Shown: positions 1 through 11,600 of the stretch, piece after piece
How the letters are laid out: each line of letters begins with the position of its first letter
Position numbering within the stretch: the first letter of the stretch is position 1
Origin: Podochytrium sp. JEL0797
Taxonomy: Eukaryota; Chytridiomycota; Chytridiomycetes; Chytridiales; Chytriomycetaceae
Reading direction: 5' to 3'
NCBI GenBank assembly: GCA_027596195.1
Contig: JADGJG010000277.1
Coordinates: 1-26,037, forward strand
Length of the DNA stretch: 26,037 nucleotides
Translations under genes and position numbers: made by a program
Notes under the pieces: model-generated
Told to the model about the DNA's origin: nothing
What the model saw: the letters and a program-made list of their open reading frames with translations, nothing else
The model's database searches: none

Positions 1-265
1 GCCAATCAGATCACGAATAGATGGACGGACGGACAACTTTTTGGAGCCAACCGTTTTGTCAGCATTTTTCACCCTATAACAGTTCCAGAGGAACCGGATA
101 AGATCTGGATTAGAAATCTGAAGAATCTCATAATCTGATGCCGCAGCGCGCGTAATCCCCGGCGGACTGCGGGCGGGATTTTGACAGCCTTTGCCAAAAT
201 TCAATTGGACCCCCTGGTTTCTCCCCCAAACTGGAGACCCTTGACACCGCACACCTGCATATTCG
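1..265. other. Upstream region of the zinc-cluster gene
   Basis: No gene is seen here. The stretch precedes the ATG at 266 and should hold the promoter and 5' leader of the transcription factor gene. A CCAAT pentamer lies at 2-6 but its use is untested. Short open frames in the region overlap the downstream gene in other frames and have no recognisable content. Confidence 0.5.
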
Positions 266-2715
266 ATGCTTCGCACTGGACGCGGACGAAAGACGAACCC
301 GTGCGAGCAATGCCGCAAACTGAAGCGACGCTGCGACTCTCTCCGACCCACCTGCCAACGGTGCCTTTTGCGGGGCCTCAGCTGTTCATTCAACTCAGTG
401 GTAACTGGAAGTACACCGGAGGGAGGTGGTAGTGGTTATGAAAGTACATCCGACGGTGTGGGCCTTCCTGCCGCACCGATATCATTGAGCCAAGTCGCGG
501 AATTGTCTCTGATCTCCAAAGGCAGAAGGCCGATACCGTGCTCAGAATGCAGAACGCTCCATAAACGCTGCGGCTTGGAACGACCATCCTGCAATCGGTG
601 CTCGCTGCGCGGCTCAGTTTGCGAATATTCGCCGCGCCTGCACCTTTCACTCAATCTCGATTTGGCATTCGAGAGACAGAGTTCACTCGATCCATACAAA
701 CCAACCCTTTCGGAGTCATCTACATTAGCCGACCAAAACCCCAAAGCCTCTTCCACCCTGGACGAAATCATTTCGTTCTTCGAATTTAGTCACCATGAGG
801 CGGGGGTTGGCGACCCAGACCTTCCTACGGAGTCAGAATTTTGCCTCATCTCAGAACACATTCAGAGAGCATGCTTTCGTTCTTCCTTCACGATTCTTTT
901 CCCTTTGGCGACGTTGGCCAATTTCTCAATTTTCCCACCGCCCCTCAGGTTAGAAAATTAGAAAATTTGGTATGATTACTCAACATTCCTCGGGTCAGAT
1001 TGGCATTGTGCGCACTTGCCTCCCACATGGATTCGTCTCTTTCACCCCAACAATGCTACAGCTATTTTTATGGCGCTCGCAGTCTGGTCAATAGAATCGA
1101 CACACCCCATATCAAAACACTCCAAGCGTTGGTTATTCTCGGGCTCTTTGCTCTTGTGAACGGCCAGGTTCCCACAAGCCAACAATTGCTTCAAAAAGCA
1201 AGTGTGATGTTGACGGCACTCCGACTCGACGTGGACCCCGACGTTGAACCGCGACTGGTGCCCGAAAATCTCAGCAAAGTCGACAAAGAAGAGCGCCGAA
1301 GAAGTTTCTGGGTCATCACTGTGATCCTCACTATCACAAATCTCTTCAAAGGTCGTTTCATCAGCGCACACTCCACCACCCCGCACCCAATTCTTCTACA
1401 AATCGGTGCCAGCCGTCACATTGCCCCCATCGTTCATTTATACCACCTCCTTGCGATTGATTCTGCCATTCTGCAACATGTCACAACACTCGAGCCCAAA
1501 AGTTTCGGCGATATTATTTCGTCCGAAAATTTCAGTCACTTCCGTCTCCAACTTTCCAACCATTCCACGGGACTCCATCCATTCCTCCAACTCGCCCTCC
1601 AAGACCCTCCACCAGACACCAGCAGCTGCCTCATCCTCCTCATCCTCTTCCACAAATCCACCCTCTGCCACCTCCACCGCCCCCACCTCTTCTGCACATC
1701 CCACCTCGAGTTCCAAACCCCTCACCAGAACCACGTAGCGTTCAACATGACCTCCTACTTTCAAATCCTCTCCGACTCTCTGCTCGCGAGTTTCCAAAAC
1801 GCGTCGCAAATCGCTCAAATCGCGGCCCGTTTGCCAATCGACCGACATCCACTTTTCTTTCACCCTGAGCAGTATTTCTTTGCGTATATACCCCTGTTCG
1901 AGGCGGCTGTGGTGTTGTGGTTCATTTGTTGTCGAACCAACACGTCGTGGATGGATTTTTTGAGGAGTCGCGCGGGGGGAAGTGGGGATCCTGATTCAGA
2001 TACGACCGAGTCCGAGAAGGAAGGTGGATCAGGGTGGGAGAAGTGGGGGGAAAGGAGGACAGTGGGTGGGTATCCTTACGAAACAAAGAAGTGCGAGTTC
2101 TACGAGTCGTTGAAGGCGGCCGTGTCGGATATCTCGAAAGTGCTCGTTTCCTACGAGAAAAAGATGGAAGAGCAAACTCGTTGTGGATGGGAGAAGGCGG
2201 GTGGACACCACTACGACGCGGGTCACGAGGATGGGCGGGGGTTTGGGTTCAAGCCTGAACGGAAGGATTCCGGTGTTTCTTCGTTGGATGCTCCTGGGAA
2301 CGCGTTTTCTTTCTTTGCCGACGAGGGAGAGTGTTGGAGGAAAGGCAGGGGTCACATGGATTTGGACACTTCCACGCCGTTGCCGCCACCCACCAACATT
2401 TTCACTCCGCTTGTGAAATGTATCGACGCGATGCTTTGTGAAATGGACGCGGCGATGAGCAAGTGGGTTGTCGGAAATAATACGGGTGGAAGTCGCAGCT
2501 GTGGTCGAGACCAACTGTATTCAAGGACAGTTGTGTTGGAAATGGAGCCGAGAAACGAACCTCACCAGCAGTTTGAAGGGCAAGTGACACTCCCATTGGT
2601 GTTTCTGGGGTTGCTCGGAGAGCATGTGGTTGCAAATGGGGTGCGATATGTGTTTGGGGATGGGGATAAGTCGTGGACCCTTTTCTGGGATTCGGCGCGT
2701 TCACGCCAACTATAA
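266..2715 (+). CDS. Fungal zinc-cluster transcription factor with two tandem Zn2Cys6 domains
   Basis: Two exons, 266-948 and 999-2715, joined across a 50-bp GT..AG intron, give 799 residues. The first Zn2Cys6 cluster has cysteines 13, 16, 23, 30, 33 and 40. A second cluster with identical spacing (C-x2-C-x6-C-x6-C-x2-C-x6-C) has cysteines 92, 95, 102, 109, 112 and 119. Each is preceded by a basic stretch. From about residue 228 the protein resembles the fungal-specific transcription factor middle homology region: a helical segment containing LVILGLFALVNG, then EERRRSFWVI. Such proteins bind DNA in the nucleus, usually at CGG half-sites. The splice restores this region in frame, which supports the intron, although the donor GTTAGA is weak. 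The start is the first ATG before the basic region. Target genes cannot be inferred. Two clusters in one chain are unusual, since most family members carry one. Confidence 0.85.
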
Positions 2716-3121
2716 AATTAAATTATTTCTTTCTTATTTGAGTTTGGTCCGCTGAGATGGAAGGGAGAAAGAGAATTAGATTCATATTTTTGGGCAGGAA
2801 TGGCCATGCGAACAATGTTGAGCATTGGGAACTCGGACAAAAGGACAACAGTCGACGACGACGAAGGCACTCAAGAAACCAACCAAGTTCTTGACAAGTT
2901 TTGGGGTTTTTTTTGAACCGTGGATATCAGTTCTTCATCGCGGAATGGCTGGAATTCAATGGTTGACGGGACACGTTATCGAAAAAAATACCCCGCTGCA
3001 GGACATCTGCTCGAATTTTGGGTTTAAAGCTGACTGGACACCTGGGACATTTTGGTACGCATTTCTACGATTTGGGGGCCTCGTTAATATTTTTTTTCGA
3101 GATTCCAAAAGAAAAAAGAAT
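2716..3121. other. Intergenic region between convergent genes
   Basis: This 406-bp stretch lies between the stop of the + strand zinc-cluster gene and the stop of the - strand VPS3-like gene. It should contain both 3' untranslated regions and polyadenylation sites. I see short A/T-rich segments but no conserved coding content. Confidence 0.6.
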
Positions 3122-6100
3122 CTATTCCCCCTGCACACACTCCACATGTGCCAACTCCACCTTCCCACCCACAGGCAACCGCACAAACTGACCCGCATCC
3201 ACCAACGCTCGACTACATAGCACACACGTGCGACCTTTGGCCAGGACGAAAGGTTCAAACGAGTTGTAGCAGTCGACGAGGTGCGAGTTGGCCTATTTTT
3301 TCATTGGGTTAGTGGGGATGAAGGGAGGGAGGGAGGGAGGGAAGAATTGTGGTTTATACCTGAAAGTTTTCGCTCTTGACCAGCGATTTGAAGAGGAGCC
3401 GTTCGCGCGCTTGGTACAACTCGGACCGCAATTGGGAAGAAAAGTAACTATTGAGAGCCGCGAGTGACCATCGGTCCGGCAACACTTCAAGAATCTGGTG
3501 TAAAAAAAATTGGGTTCAGAAATACAAAAATCGAAAACACTGCCCCGTCAAAACAAAAATTCAACCTCCGACAACTCAAACTCATCCGGATACGTGTTTA
3601 ACAGATGCAACACTTGATTCGAATATTCATGCGCGTGGAACGGACTATTTCGTGTGCAAAACAACCCAAACCCAAAAAATCAATAACTTCCTCTGGAATA
3701 CAAAAAAATAAATCACTCAACTGATCTCCACCCTCCAAATACACCTTCAACAACACCCGATACGCATCCCCACACCCTCCTCCCCTCACCCTCTCCCCAC
3801 ACGCCTTCTCCGCCGACACGAAATCCATCAACTGCCCCACCCACACACCCACCTCGCGCGCAAACCCATCCTCCTGCATCGCATACGCGTATGCTTGTTC
3901 AACCACGAGCCCGACACGCGCAGGGGTCAGGAGGCGCGCGAGGAGGGACGCGCGGGTGGAGGAGGGGACGTGGCTTGTTGTGTGGTCGTGGAGGAGGGTA
4001 GTGAGTTTGGTGCGTGCGAGGCTGAGGGGGTCTGTGTGGGTGTGGAGGAAGGAGGGGAAGGAGGGACGTGGGGTGGAGGTAGAGTCTAATCTGAGGTATT
4101 CGTCACCTGTTCAAAAGAAACAGAAGATTAGTGTCCCCCATCGACGTGGATGCAGAGGAAAAACAAACTCAACGAATTGCTTGCAACGCCTCCGCATCAT
4201 ACAACCGCTCCACCTCCTCCACATACAATCCAAGCAACCGCTCATCACACGCGGGGTCATAAACGCCCTTAACATCGCGCAGGTTCTCAAGGTACGCCGT
4301 GATGGCCGGGGTTCCATACTGTTCGAGAAGCTCAAGAGTTTCAGATTGATCCATCTCGAGTGGCGTGGTCATGAGCACTTCCACACCCAACACGGGGTCC
4401 ATTGCGAGCAGCTTTTGGGTATATTCCAACACAACGTCGCGGTCCGTTACTTCGGAGAGGTACGCGACGACTGAATCGGGTCCTTCGAAATCATCGTCTT
4501 TGTATTCTCCCGAAACGAATCTAGGATACGCCAAAGAAAGAAGTTCAATTTCATGCGAAAATCGAAAAAGGGTATGAGCACGAACCGAATCAAAATGTCG
4601 AGCACTTTGCGCGTTTGCGAGGTGGATTTGAACAACAAACTCAACGCGTAATATTGCTATTGGATGGAAAAGGGGTTGATCAAGAGTTCAAAAACCGTGT
4701 TTATGAACGCCACCTCACCTCTTGCTGCCGCAAAAACTGTTCAGCCTTCAACACGTTGCAATAATTGGGAACCGACAGAAACGCATTCAACTCCTCGCTT
4801 CCCGTTAGCTGGTATACCACGAGCAAAAAGTCGTCCATTTCCTGAGGGGTGATTGAGAGGTTTAAAGAATCGAACTGCGCAATAGAAACAACAACTCACC
4901 TCCAAGCAATGTTCCGCAAAATCCTCATTCCTCGAATCAACAAAATACTTGCTCACCGCGCCCTGAAGTATGTGTGTCAATATACACACACACCCACGCG
5001 ACGATTGCGCGGGTGGACGTACCTTGGCCTCCGAAATCGCCTTCCTCATCCCCGTCTCCCACTCTTCACTACCCTCCCGCGCGTCAGGATTCCGCCGCCT
5101 CACGCCCTCCGCCACTAATTCCACCCAATCAAAATAATCAACATCTCCAAAAGTCAATACAAGAAAAAACAAAATCAAACTCACAAAGAGCCTCAATATC
5201 CCCCTCCCACTGAACCATCTCGGTCCCCGCGTTTCCGGCACCCACAACACCGCCAAACAGCTTCAACACGACCAAAGGGTCCACTTCTCCCTTTTCAAAA
5301 CACTGCACCGCGGAGGTGAACGAGAGGGATTGAAAGTACGCGATCCCAGCGTCTTTGTAGATATCGTCCAAGATTTGTTTCTGTATTGAAAATGGGTGGT
5401 GGTTGTGAGTCCCAGAATACAAACACGGACCCACACAACACAACAAGCTAATTTTTGTTTACCTTCACCCCCCTCATCTCCCCACTCCCCACCACCCCTT
5501 CCATCAACTCCACCGCCTCCTTCACCTCCCCCCTCTCCAACACCTCCCGAATCTGCACCTCCATCGGCTTCATACACACCCCAACCACCGCGTCGCGACA
5601 CACGAGCAGGATTTTGAGGCCGCCCAACGCGTCTTGTGCAAACTGCGTGTCGATGAGGAAGCGCGGTTCGTTGTTGGGAATGGAGACGGTTTGGATCGGG
5701 AGGAGGGTTTGGAGGTTGTGGATTTCGAGGGTCGCGTTGTGGAGGAGGGCGAGGATATAAGGGAATTGGAAAACTGGGTGGAGTTGTGTTAGTTTGTGTT
5801 TTGTTGGATTCGGATTCTGGTGAGTCGAGGAAGGGGGTCCATGCTTACCAATAGATTTGGGGACCGAAGACCATTGCAGTGTTCCTTAAAGAAGAAGCAT
5901 GTTAGATTTTCTGAACAAACAAGTCCGACCCTTCACAAAAAAAAACCAAAATCGCCCTAACCTCTCACAGCATCCCCCACCTCATTCACAAACATCCCCA
6001 ACCCCACCCCCTGCGTCGTCGCAAACGCGAGCAAAAACTCTCCACCCCCGCCACTCCCTCCACTACCACCAACAGCACACACTATGGGTTTCATCACCGA

Positions 6101-7561
6101 CCGGTCGTACGGAAACAGCGGCGTCACGACCCCAGATGTCTCGTGAACGAGTTTGTACGTGTGCGCGTCGGCGGCGAGGAGGTACGGACCGTGTTTTTGG
6201 AGAAGGGTTGCGCCGTCTGGGAGTGGGATTTCCTGTTTGATTGTTTTGCGTGTGTGAAAGTGTGAGTTCTTGCCAACCCCTCAGGCGCTCAAGGGGGAAG
6301 GAGGGGTGTCGCGTAAAAATAAAAAAGGAGCCAGCTCAAAGTTCACCTTGGTAGTCCCCAACTGATTCTCACTAATAAAATAGAAATGAAGACTCCTCCG
6401 CTTCGCAATGCAGAAATTGAAGGGCGGGTCCAACACGCGGTCGCAACACGCGGCCGTGATGCCTTTAAAGTTTTGGTGCGCCGCGTTCGAGGAGATGGGG
6501 GAGAGGGATTTGAGGCTGTGGAACGTGAGGGTGGATTCTATTTATGTGCGTGGGGGGGTGGGTTTGAGGAAGGGAACAGGGAAAGTGGGGTTTTGTACCG
6601 CTCAACACGAGGAGTTTCGATTCAGCCACGATGGCCATTAATTGGTCAATGCGTTTTCGGCCCGTTGCGAGCATCTTTTTCTGCGTAAGCGTGCATTCAA
6701 AGTCTCCAGTCTGGGTTTGTTTTTTGTTGGAATTGGGAAGGGTAAAGATTCAGTTTCGAGGAATCACGGATGCGCCAAAGTGATGTGTAGATGAGTGATG
6801 GTGGAGTGGGAGATGGAACTGGAGAAACAGTGGGGAGTGCGATCCATGAGGGCGGTTTCGAAACACCACTTTGTTCGGGTAGATCCAGACGCCAGCTTTC
6901 AAATCTGCCAGATATGACATTCGTTTGCAGACGAAGGAATCAAGGCTGGGAAGGCCAAGAGTGAAAAGTCCATGGAAATTCGCTTGTTGGTTTTCGGAGG
7001 TTCTTGGTTCCATTTTTTCGCTTCCTTCCCCCCCTTCTCACGCGCATGCACACGGGGATACACAAAGAATTCAATTTTGCGGGATAATAGGGCCGATTGG
7101 TGGGCGTGCGAATCGGATTGGGGGGTTGCGTTGCGCAGCCGCCAAGCGAACTCAAGATCGCGCACACAGCGAATTCGCAACGGCTTTCACTCATGGGGAA
7201 CCAAATGCAGAGGATCTGGGATCAAAGTGAAGAGAATGCGGGTGGTACCTGCGGGTCTCGTGCGATGGCGTATCCGAGCAATTGGCCGTCGGAGGTGCCA
7301 ACAATCAGCACGTTGTCTGCAGGGGGGAAGGAGGTCAGAGGATCGCATTGAAAGGTGGCTTTGAGTACCAAAGAACTCGACGGCCTCGATAAAGGTGTGG
7401 ATGGATGGCGGCTGGGTGGAGGTTGGCGGTGGCAGCGAGGGCTTGGCAAACAGCGCGTTGAAAGCGGAGGAGTCATTGGAAGAGGATGAGGCGCTTGTGG
7501 GTGGCAGCGGCGGCAGGGTTGGGATGTGGTGTTGAGCGAGGAGTTGGACGAGGGAGAACAT
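3122..7561 (-). CDS. VPS3: Vps3/TGFBRAP1-like CORVET tethering subunit (Vps39 superfamily)
   Basis: Seventeen exons: 7369-7561, 7249-7316, 6599-6710, 6347-6537, 5962-6232, 5849-5884, 5463-5773, 5185-5380, 5023-5114, 4900-4962, 4719-4841, 4586-4656, 4174-4520, 3722-4106, 3566-3644, 3360-3494, 3122-3292. All phases agree and give 947 residues, close to the family size. The N-terminal half is a CNH beta-propeller (LIVGTSDGQLLGY near 75; GTLQWSSVPKSI at 279-290). A helical clathrin-repeat-like region follows. Near the C-terminus LEVLPDRWSL and an LR..L..R..LLFKSL..SENFQ stretch resemble TGFBRAP1 more than VPS39. The protein ends in a zinc-finger-like motif with C914, C917, H940 and C943. In the known family the protein joins the Rab5-dependent CORVET complex that tethers early endosomes. 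An in-frame ATG at 7609 would add 16 residues. VPS39/Vam6 of HOPS is the main alternative. Confidence 0.88.
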
Positions 7562-7660
7562 TTTTGGAGCACTTTGTCTTTCGCGTGTCGCATGGGAAAA
7601 GAAAGTCAAAGTGAAAGTGACTCCATGCTGATATATTTACAACTAAATGGCCCATTCTTC

Positions 7661-8283
7661 TCACTCCGCAAAAACGCATACTCCAACTCTAACATCCTGC
7701 AACGCCATCAATCTCTTGTGCTTCCCGCTCTTCAACTGGTGCGTCTGGAGGGTCTTCTCGGTCGAGAAGCACATGTCACAAACTTCGTAAATGGTCTCCG
7801 GCTTATCATCGTCACTCAGATGTGTGTCGATATGCTTTTAAAGTTGGAGTCGCGTACTACTAGGGGGGTCGTGCACCGTCCGCACGTGTGTAGAAAAGGC
7901 AGCCTGCGTTTGTATAGGGAGGCATGGTTCCCTTTCATATGCAACTCGTAAGCCGCTCCCGATGTATAGACCAGACGGCACTCGTCCACCGGGCAGACGA
8001 ACTGCCAATTTCTGGCCGGTTGGCCGTCCTTGTGGCTCTTCATGTGCAGGTTAAAGCCGTGGATCATGGTGAAGGCAGAAAGGCAGCCAGGGTACAGGCA
8101 GGCGAAGTTTTTGGGTCCGTGGACGCCTTTCATGTATTTGCCGAGGAGTTTGGCAGTCTCGAATGCGGTCTTGCAGTCAGGCTCTTGGCAGGCGTGGTTC
8201 TTGGGTCCATGCACTTGCAACCAGTGTGTTTGGCACACAGACGCCTTCTGGAAGGTCCACTTGCATGTGGGATCCGAAGCCAT
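7661..8283 (-). CDS. Small C2H2 zinc-finger protein; frame broken or one extra intron
   Basis: The frame from the ATG at 8283 runs 155 codons and encodes several C2H2 units joined by HGPKN-type linkers. Two fingers are complete: C-x4-C-x12-H-x3-H beginning FACLYPGC, and C-x4-C-x12-H-x4-H beginning FVCPVDEC. Finger one lacks its first cysteine and finger two has tyrosine in place of its first histidine. The frame stops at 7816, but another frame continues with HIDTHL and CDMCFSTEKTLQTH and ends at 7661. A GT..AG intron at 7815-7885 (exons 7886-8283 and 7661-7814) would give 183 residues. A one- or two-base frameshift near 7832 is the alternative and would rescue a CGRC...H-x3-H finger. Nuclear DNA or RNA binding is likely, target unknown. 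Degenerate fingers and the duplicated start make a decaying gene possible. Confidence 0.55.
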
Positions 8284-8339
8284 GGACCGTGGACGGTGAG
8301 TTCATTTTGCCATGGACCGTGGACGGTGAGTTCATTTTG
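8280..8339. repeat. Perfect 30-bp tandem duplication at the start of the C2H2 gene
   Basis: Positions 8280-8309 and 8310-8339 are identical 30-mers. Read on the - strand, each copy carries an ATG inside CCATGG. The inner copy supplies the start of the C2H2 frame (8283). The outer ATG (8313) opens a three-codon frame ending in TGA. On the + strand each copy contains a GTGAGT donor-like hexamer. Perfect identity suggests a recent duplication. Confidence 0.9.
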
Positions 8340-8695
8340 TTGAGGAAGCATGGAAAGCATTCTGTAAATCTACTCTGTGCCATTTAAATCCGGCGAACGA
8401 TGAGGTGTTTGTAGTGGATGCAGCGTCAAGTTTATATGTTTGATGAAGGGTCGGTCATTTATTTTTCTATTTTTCCTTTCTTCTCTTGTTGGGGGTTTGA
8501 AGAGGGCGGGAAAGGGGACTGTTGATGAAGGGCGGGAGAAGGGGACGGGAAAGGGGGTGGGTCATGTGAGGAGGGAGACAAAACGGCTTGTGCCCCAATC
8601 TTTTTTGGGGTAGAAATCTCTCTTCGAAAACTCGAACAGGGATTTAGACCGTTACCGACTACCACACAACCACAAACAACACACACCAACCAGCA
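8340..8695. promoter_or_regulatory. Divergent upstream region of the C2H2 and Argonaute genes
   Basis: This region separates the - strand C2H2 gene from the + strand Argonaute start at 8696. The last 50 bases before the Argonaute ATG are rich in CA and CAA and poor in G, which fits an unstructured 5' leader. I see no convincing TATA box. Promoter function is inferred from position only. Confidence 0.5.
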
Positions 8696-11600
8696 ATGGA
8701 CAACAACCGAGGCAGAGGCGGCGGCAGAGGCGGGGGAGGGGGCGATCGCGGCGGGCGCGGCGGCGGCAGAGGCGGCAGTGCGGGCGCATTTGGCGCGGGC
8801 AGAGGCGGCGGACAGGCCGCGCGTGGCGGATTCCAGGGCGGGCGCGGCGGCGGCGGACGAGGCGGGGGCCAGGGGGGCCAACAAGGGGGCAGCAGCAGCA
8901 GCAGCACCAGCCAGCAGTGGGCGGCGCCTTCTTCGCAGCAGCAGCAACGCGACGTCAACGCGCCCATCAAACTCTCGTCGCTGCCAAAGAAGCGCGTCGA
9001 ACAGCCGCAGATGCCGCCCTTCGAACCAGACGAGACAATCGTGGCCCTCGAACGTGTCAGACCCCTTCGCCCTCAAGTCGGCACGAACGGACGCAAGATC
9101 CGCTTGTTTGCCAACTCGTTCGTTATGAGCATCCCAGACACAAACTGTTTTCATTATGGTGAGCATGCTTTTCTTTTGTTTGGTTTCCCTGCCACCACCT
9201 GATGACTCATCACACTCTCAATCAACAGATGTCGAGATCAAGCCAGAGACCCTTCCCGCTGTGAACAGACGCGTCTTTGCCCAGTGGAAGACGGTTGTCG
9301 CTGCCAGGGAGGCTGCCCACGCTGTCTACGATGGCAGAAAGAACATGTACACGCCCAAGAAGCTTCCAATCCCAGAGGAAGGAAACGAGATGGTTGTTGT
9401 TCTTTCCGAAGGCGACAGGTGTGCCTTTGTTTTTTTGTTTTTGTTTTTTTTTTTTTGGCAATGTTTGTCAGACCCCTCCCCCCGTCAAAACAAAAACAAA
9501 AACCAAATGTAGCGCCTTGCTAACCACTCCACCCAAACCACAAAACAACCAGGGAGCAACAGTTCAAAGTCAAAGTGCGTCTCGTGGCTGTCATCAACAT
9601 GGAAAAGCTCCACCGCTTCATCCAAAACACGGGCGACAACGAGATTCCCCGTGAAGCCATGGCCGTCCTCGACTTGGTCCTCGCGTCGCGTCCCAACTCG
9701 CTCTTCACGCCCATCAACAAGAAGACGGGTTCGTCCTTCTACAAGCCTTACAACCCGGAGTTCAACTTGTCGGGTGGACTCAACTTGGCCCAGGGATGGA
9801 AGCAGTCGGTCAAGATTTCGTACAAGGAGGTTTTGTTGAATTTGGATGTTGCCAGTACCGCGTTTTACCGCGTTGGTGAGTGTTTTTTTTTGTGTTTGTT
9901 TTGCTGCTTGTTTTTTGCTTCTCCCTCTCCTCCACACGCGAATACTCACTCCTTCTTTTCTTTCACACCCAACCAGGCTCCCTCCTCGACGTGGTCGCCG
10001 GCTTCTTCAACCGCAACCGCATCCAAGATGTGAACCCACGCTCCCTCGCGCCCGGCACCGTTGAATTCCAACGTCTCTCCAAGTTCCTCGGAAACGTCAA
10101 CGTTGAAATCACGTACCGCGACACGGGACGCCGCAAGTACAAGATTCGCGCTCTCTCCCGTAACACGCCCGACAAGGCCATGATTGTGCGCGAGTCGACC
10201 AAAACCAAGATTTCGGTGGCCGACTACTTTCAAAAGGAGTTCAACCTCAAGATTCAGTACCCGTTCCTTCCCCTCGTCATGTGCGGCAACGACGGGCAGA
10301 TCCTCTTGCCGATGGAGTACCTCACTGTCAAGGCCGGTCAACGCCACCTCGGCAAACTCTCGGACGTCCAAACCGCCGACGTCATCAAAATCACCGCCGT
10401 CCCACCCCCCGAACGCCAAAAACGCATCATGGACGGTCGCGCAGCACTCCACGGCCCCAAAGACGCGGACCCCCTCATGAAAGCATGGGGCGTCAAACTC
10501 GACCCGAACATGAAATCCATCGAAGGCCGTATCCTCGCGCCACCCGTTCTCACTGGCTCCGCCAACGTGACGCCCACCAACGGAGCCTACGACCTCTCCA
10601 AGATGGGCAACGTCAAGTTTTTCCGTCCCGCCAAACTCGAGTTGTGGTCCGTCGCCGTGTTTGGAGACACGCGTAACATGCCGTTCCCTGCCATGACGGA
10701 GTTCCTGGGCCGTCTCTTCACGGAATGCCGCAGCCGCGGAATGTACGTTTCCGAACGCAACTTTGGCGACGTGATTGTCTCCCAACAACGTACCACGATC
10801 GAGGAAACCCTCATGAATGCCAACGCGGCGGCCTTGACGGCGGCCAAGAAGGCGCTTCCGGCGGGAACCCCGTTGCCACCCTGTGCGCAAATGATTTTTT
10901 GCGTGTTTGATCGTGGGGGTACGACGTATGATGAGATTAAGCTGTTGGCGGAAACGAAGCATAATTTGATGACGCAGTGCTTTTTGGCCAAGCATTTGCC
11001 GCCCAAGGGGCCGAAGCCGGGGGTTACGACGAATTTGGCGCTCAAGGTTTGTGTTTTTTTTGTGGGACTTGTGTGTGTGTTTTTGTTGTGTTACTAAACG
11101 TGCCCCCCCCCCTTTGTTTTCCTCTCGCAAAAATCAGGTCAACGCGAAACTCGGTGGTGTCAACATGATGGTGGATCCCGCGAGACAACTCAACGTGCTT
11201 GGACAACCCGTCCCGACCATGATTATGGGCGCCGATGTGACGCACCCACCCGCTGGAGCGCATGGAGGTGTCTCGATTGCGTCGCTTGTTGCTTCGATGG
11301 ATGCCAAGTGAGTTTCATTTTTTGTTCTGTTTTTTCTTGACAAAAACGCGTTTTTGCCCACGGATTTTGTTTGCAAAACACAGGTACGCCGAATACCGCG
11401 CCGCCATCCGCGTCCAAGGCCCGCGCGTTGAAATCATTCAAGACCTCAAATCCATGGCCACCGAACACCTCCGTCAGTTCCAAAACCGCGCCAAAGGCCG
11501 TCTCCCGGACCGTCTCCTCTTTTTCCGTGACGGTGTCTCTGAAGGGCAGTTTGGCGAAGTGGCGTTGCAGGAGGTTCAGAACCTCAAGATTGCGTTGCGT

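Noticed and set aside
2825..3220. 131-residue + strand frame between the first two genes
   Set aside because: It overlaps the conserved last exon of the VPS3-like gene on the other strand and has no conserved content.
6750..7013. Possible extra exon inside VPS3 intron 2
   Set aside because: The encoded residues have no similarity to the CNH domain, and joining 7249 directly to 6710 gives the expected continuous propeller sequence in phase.
9880..11097. Separate 405-residue + strand gene start within Argonaute
   Set aside because: The start lies in the T-rich third intron of Argonaute and the frame simply enters exon 4 (PAZ and MID).
9946..11130. 394-residue open frame on the - strand opposite Argonaute
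   Set aside because: It is antisense to the largest Argonaute exon, where biased codon use leaves the opposite strand open. It has no recognisable domain.
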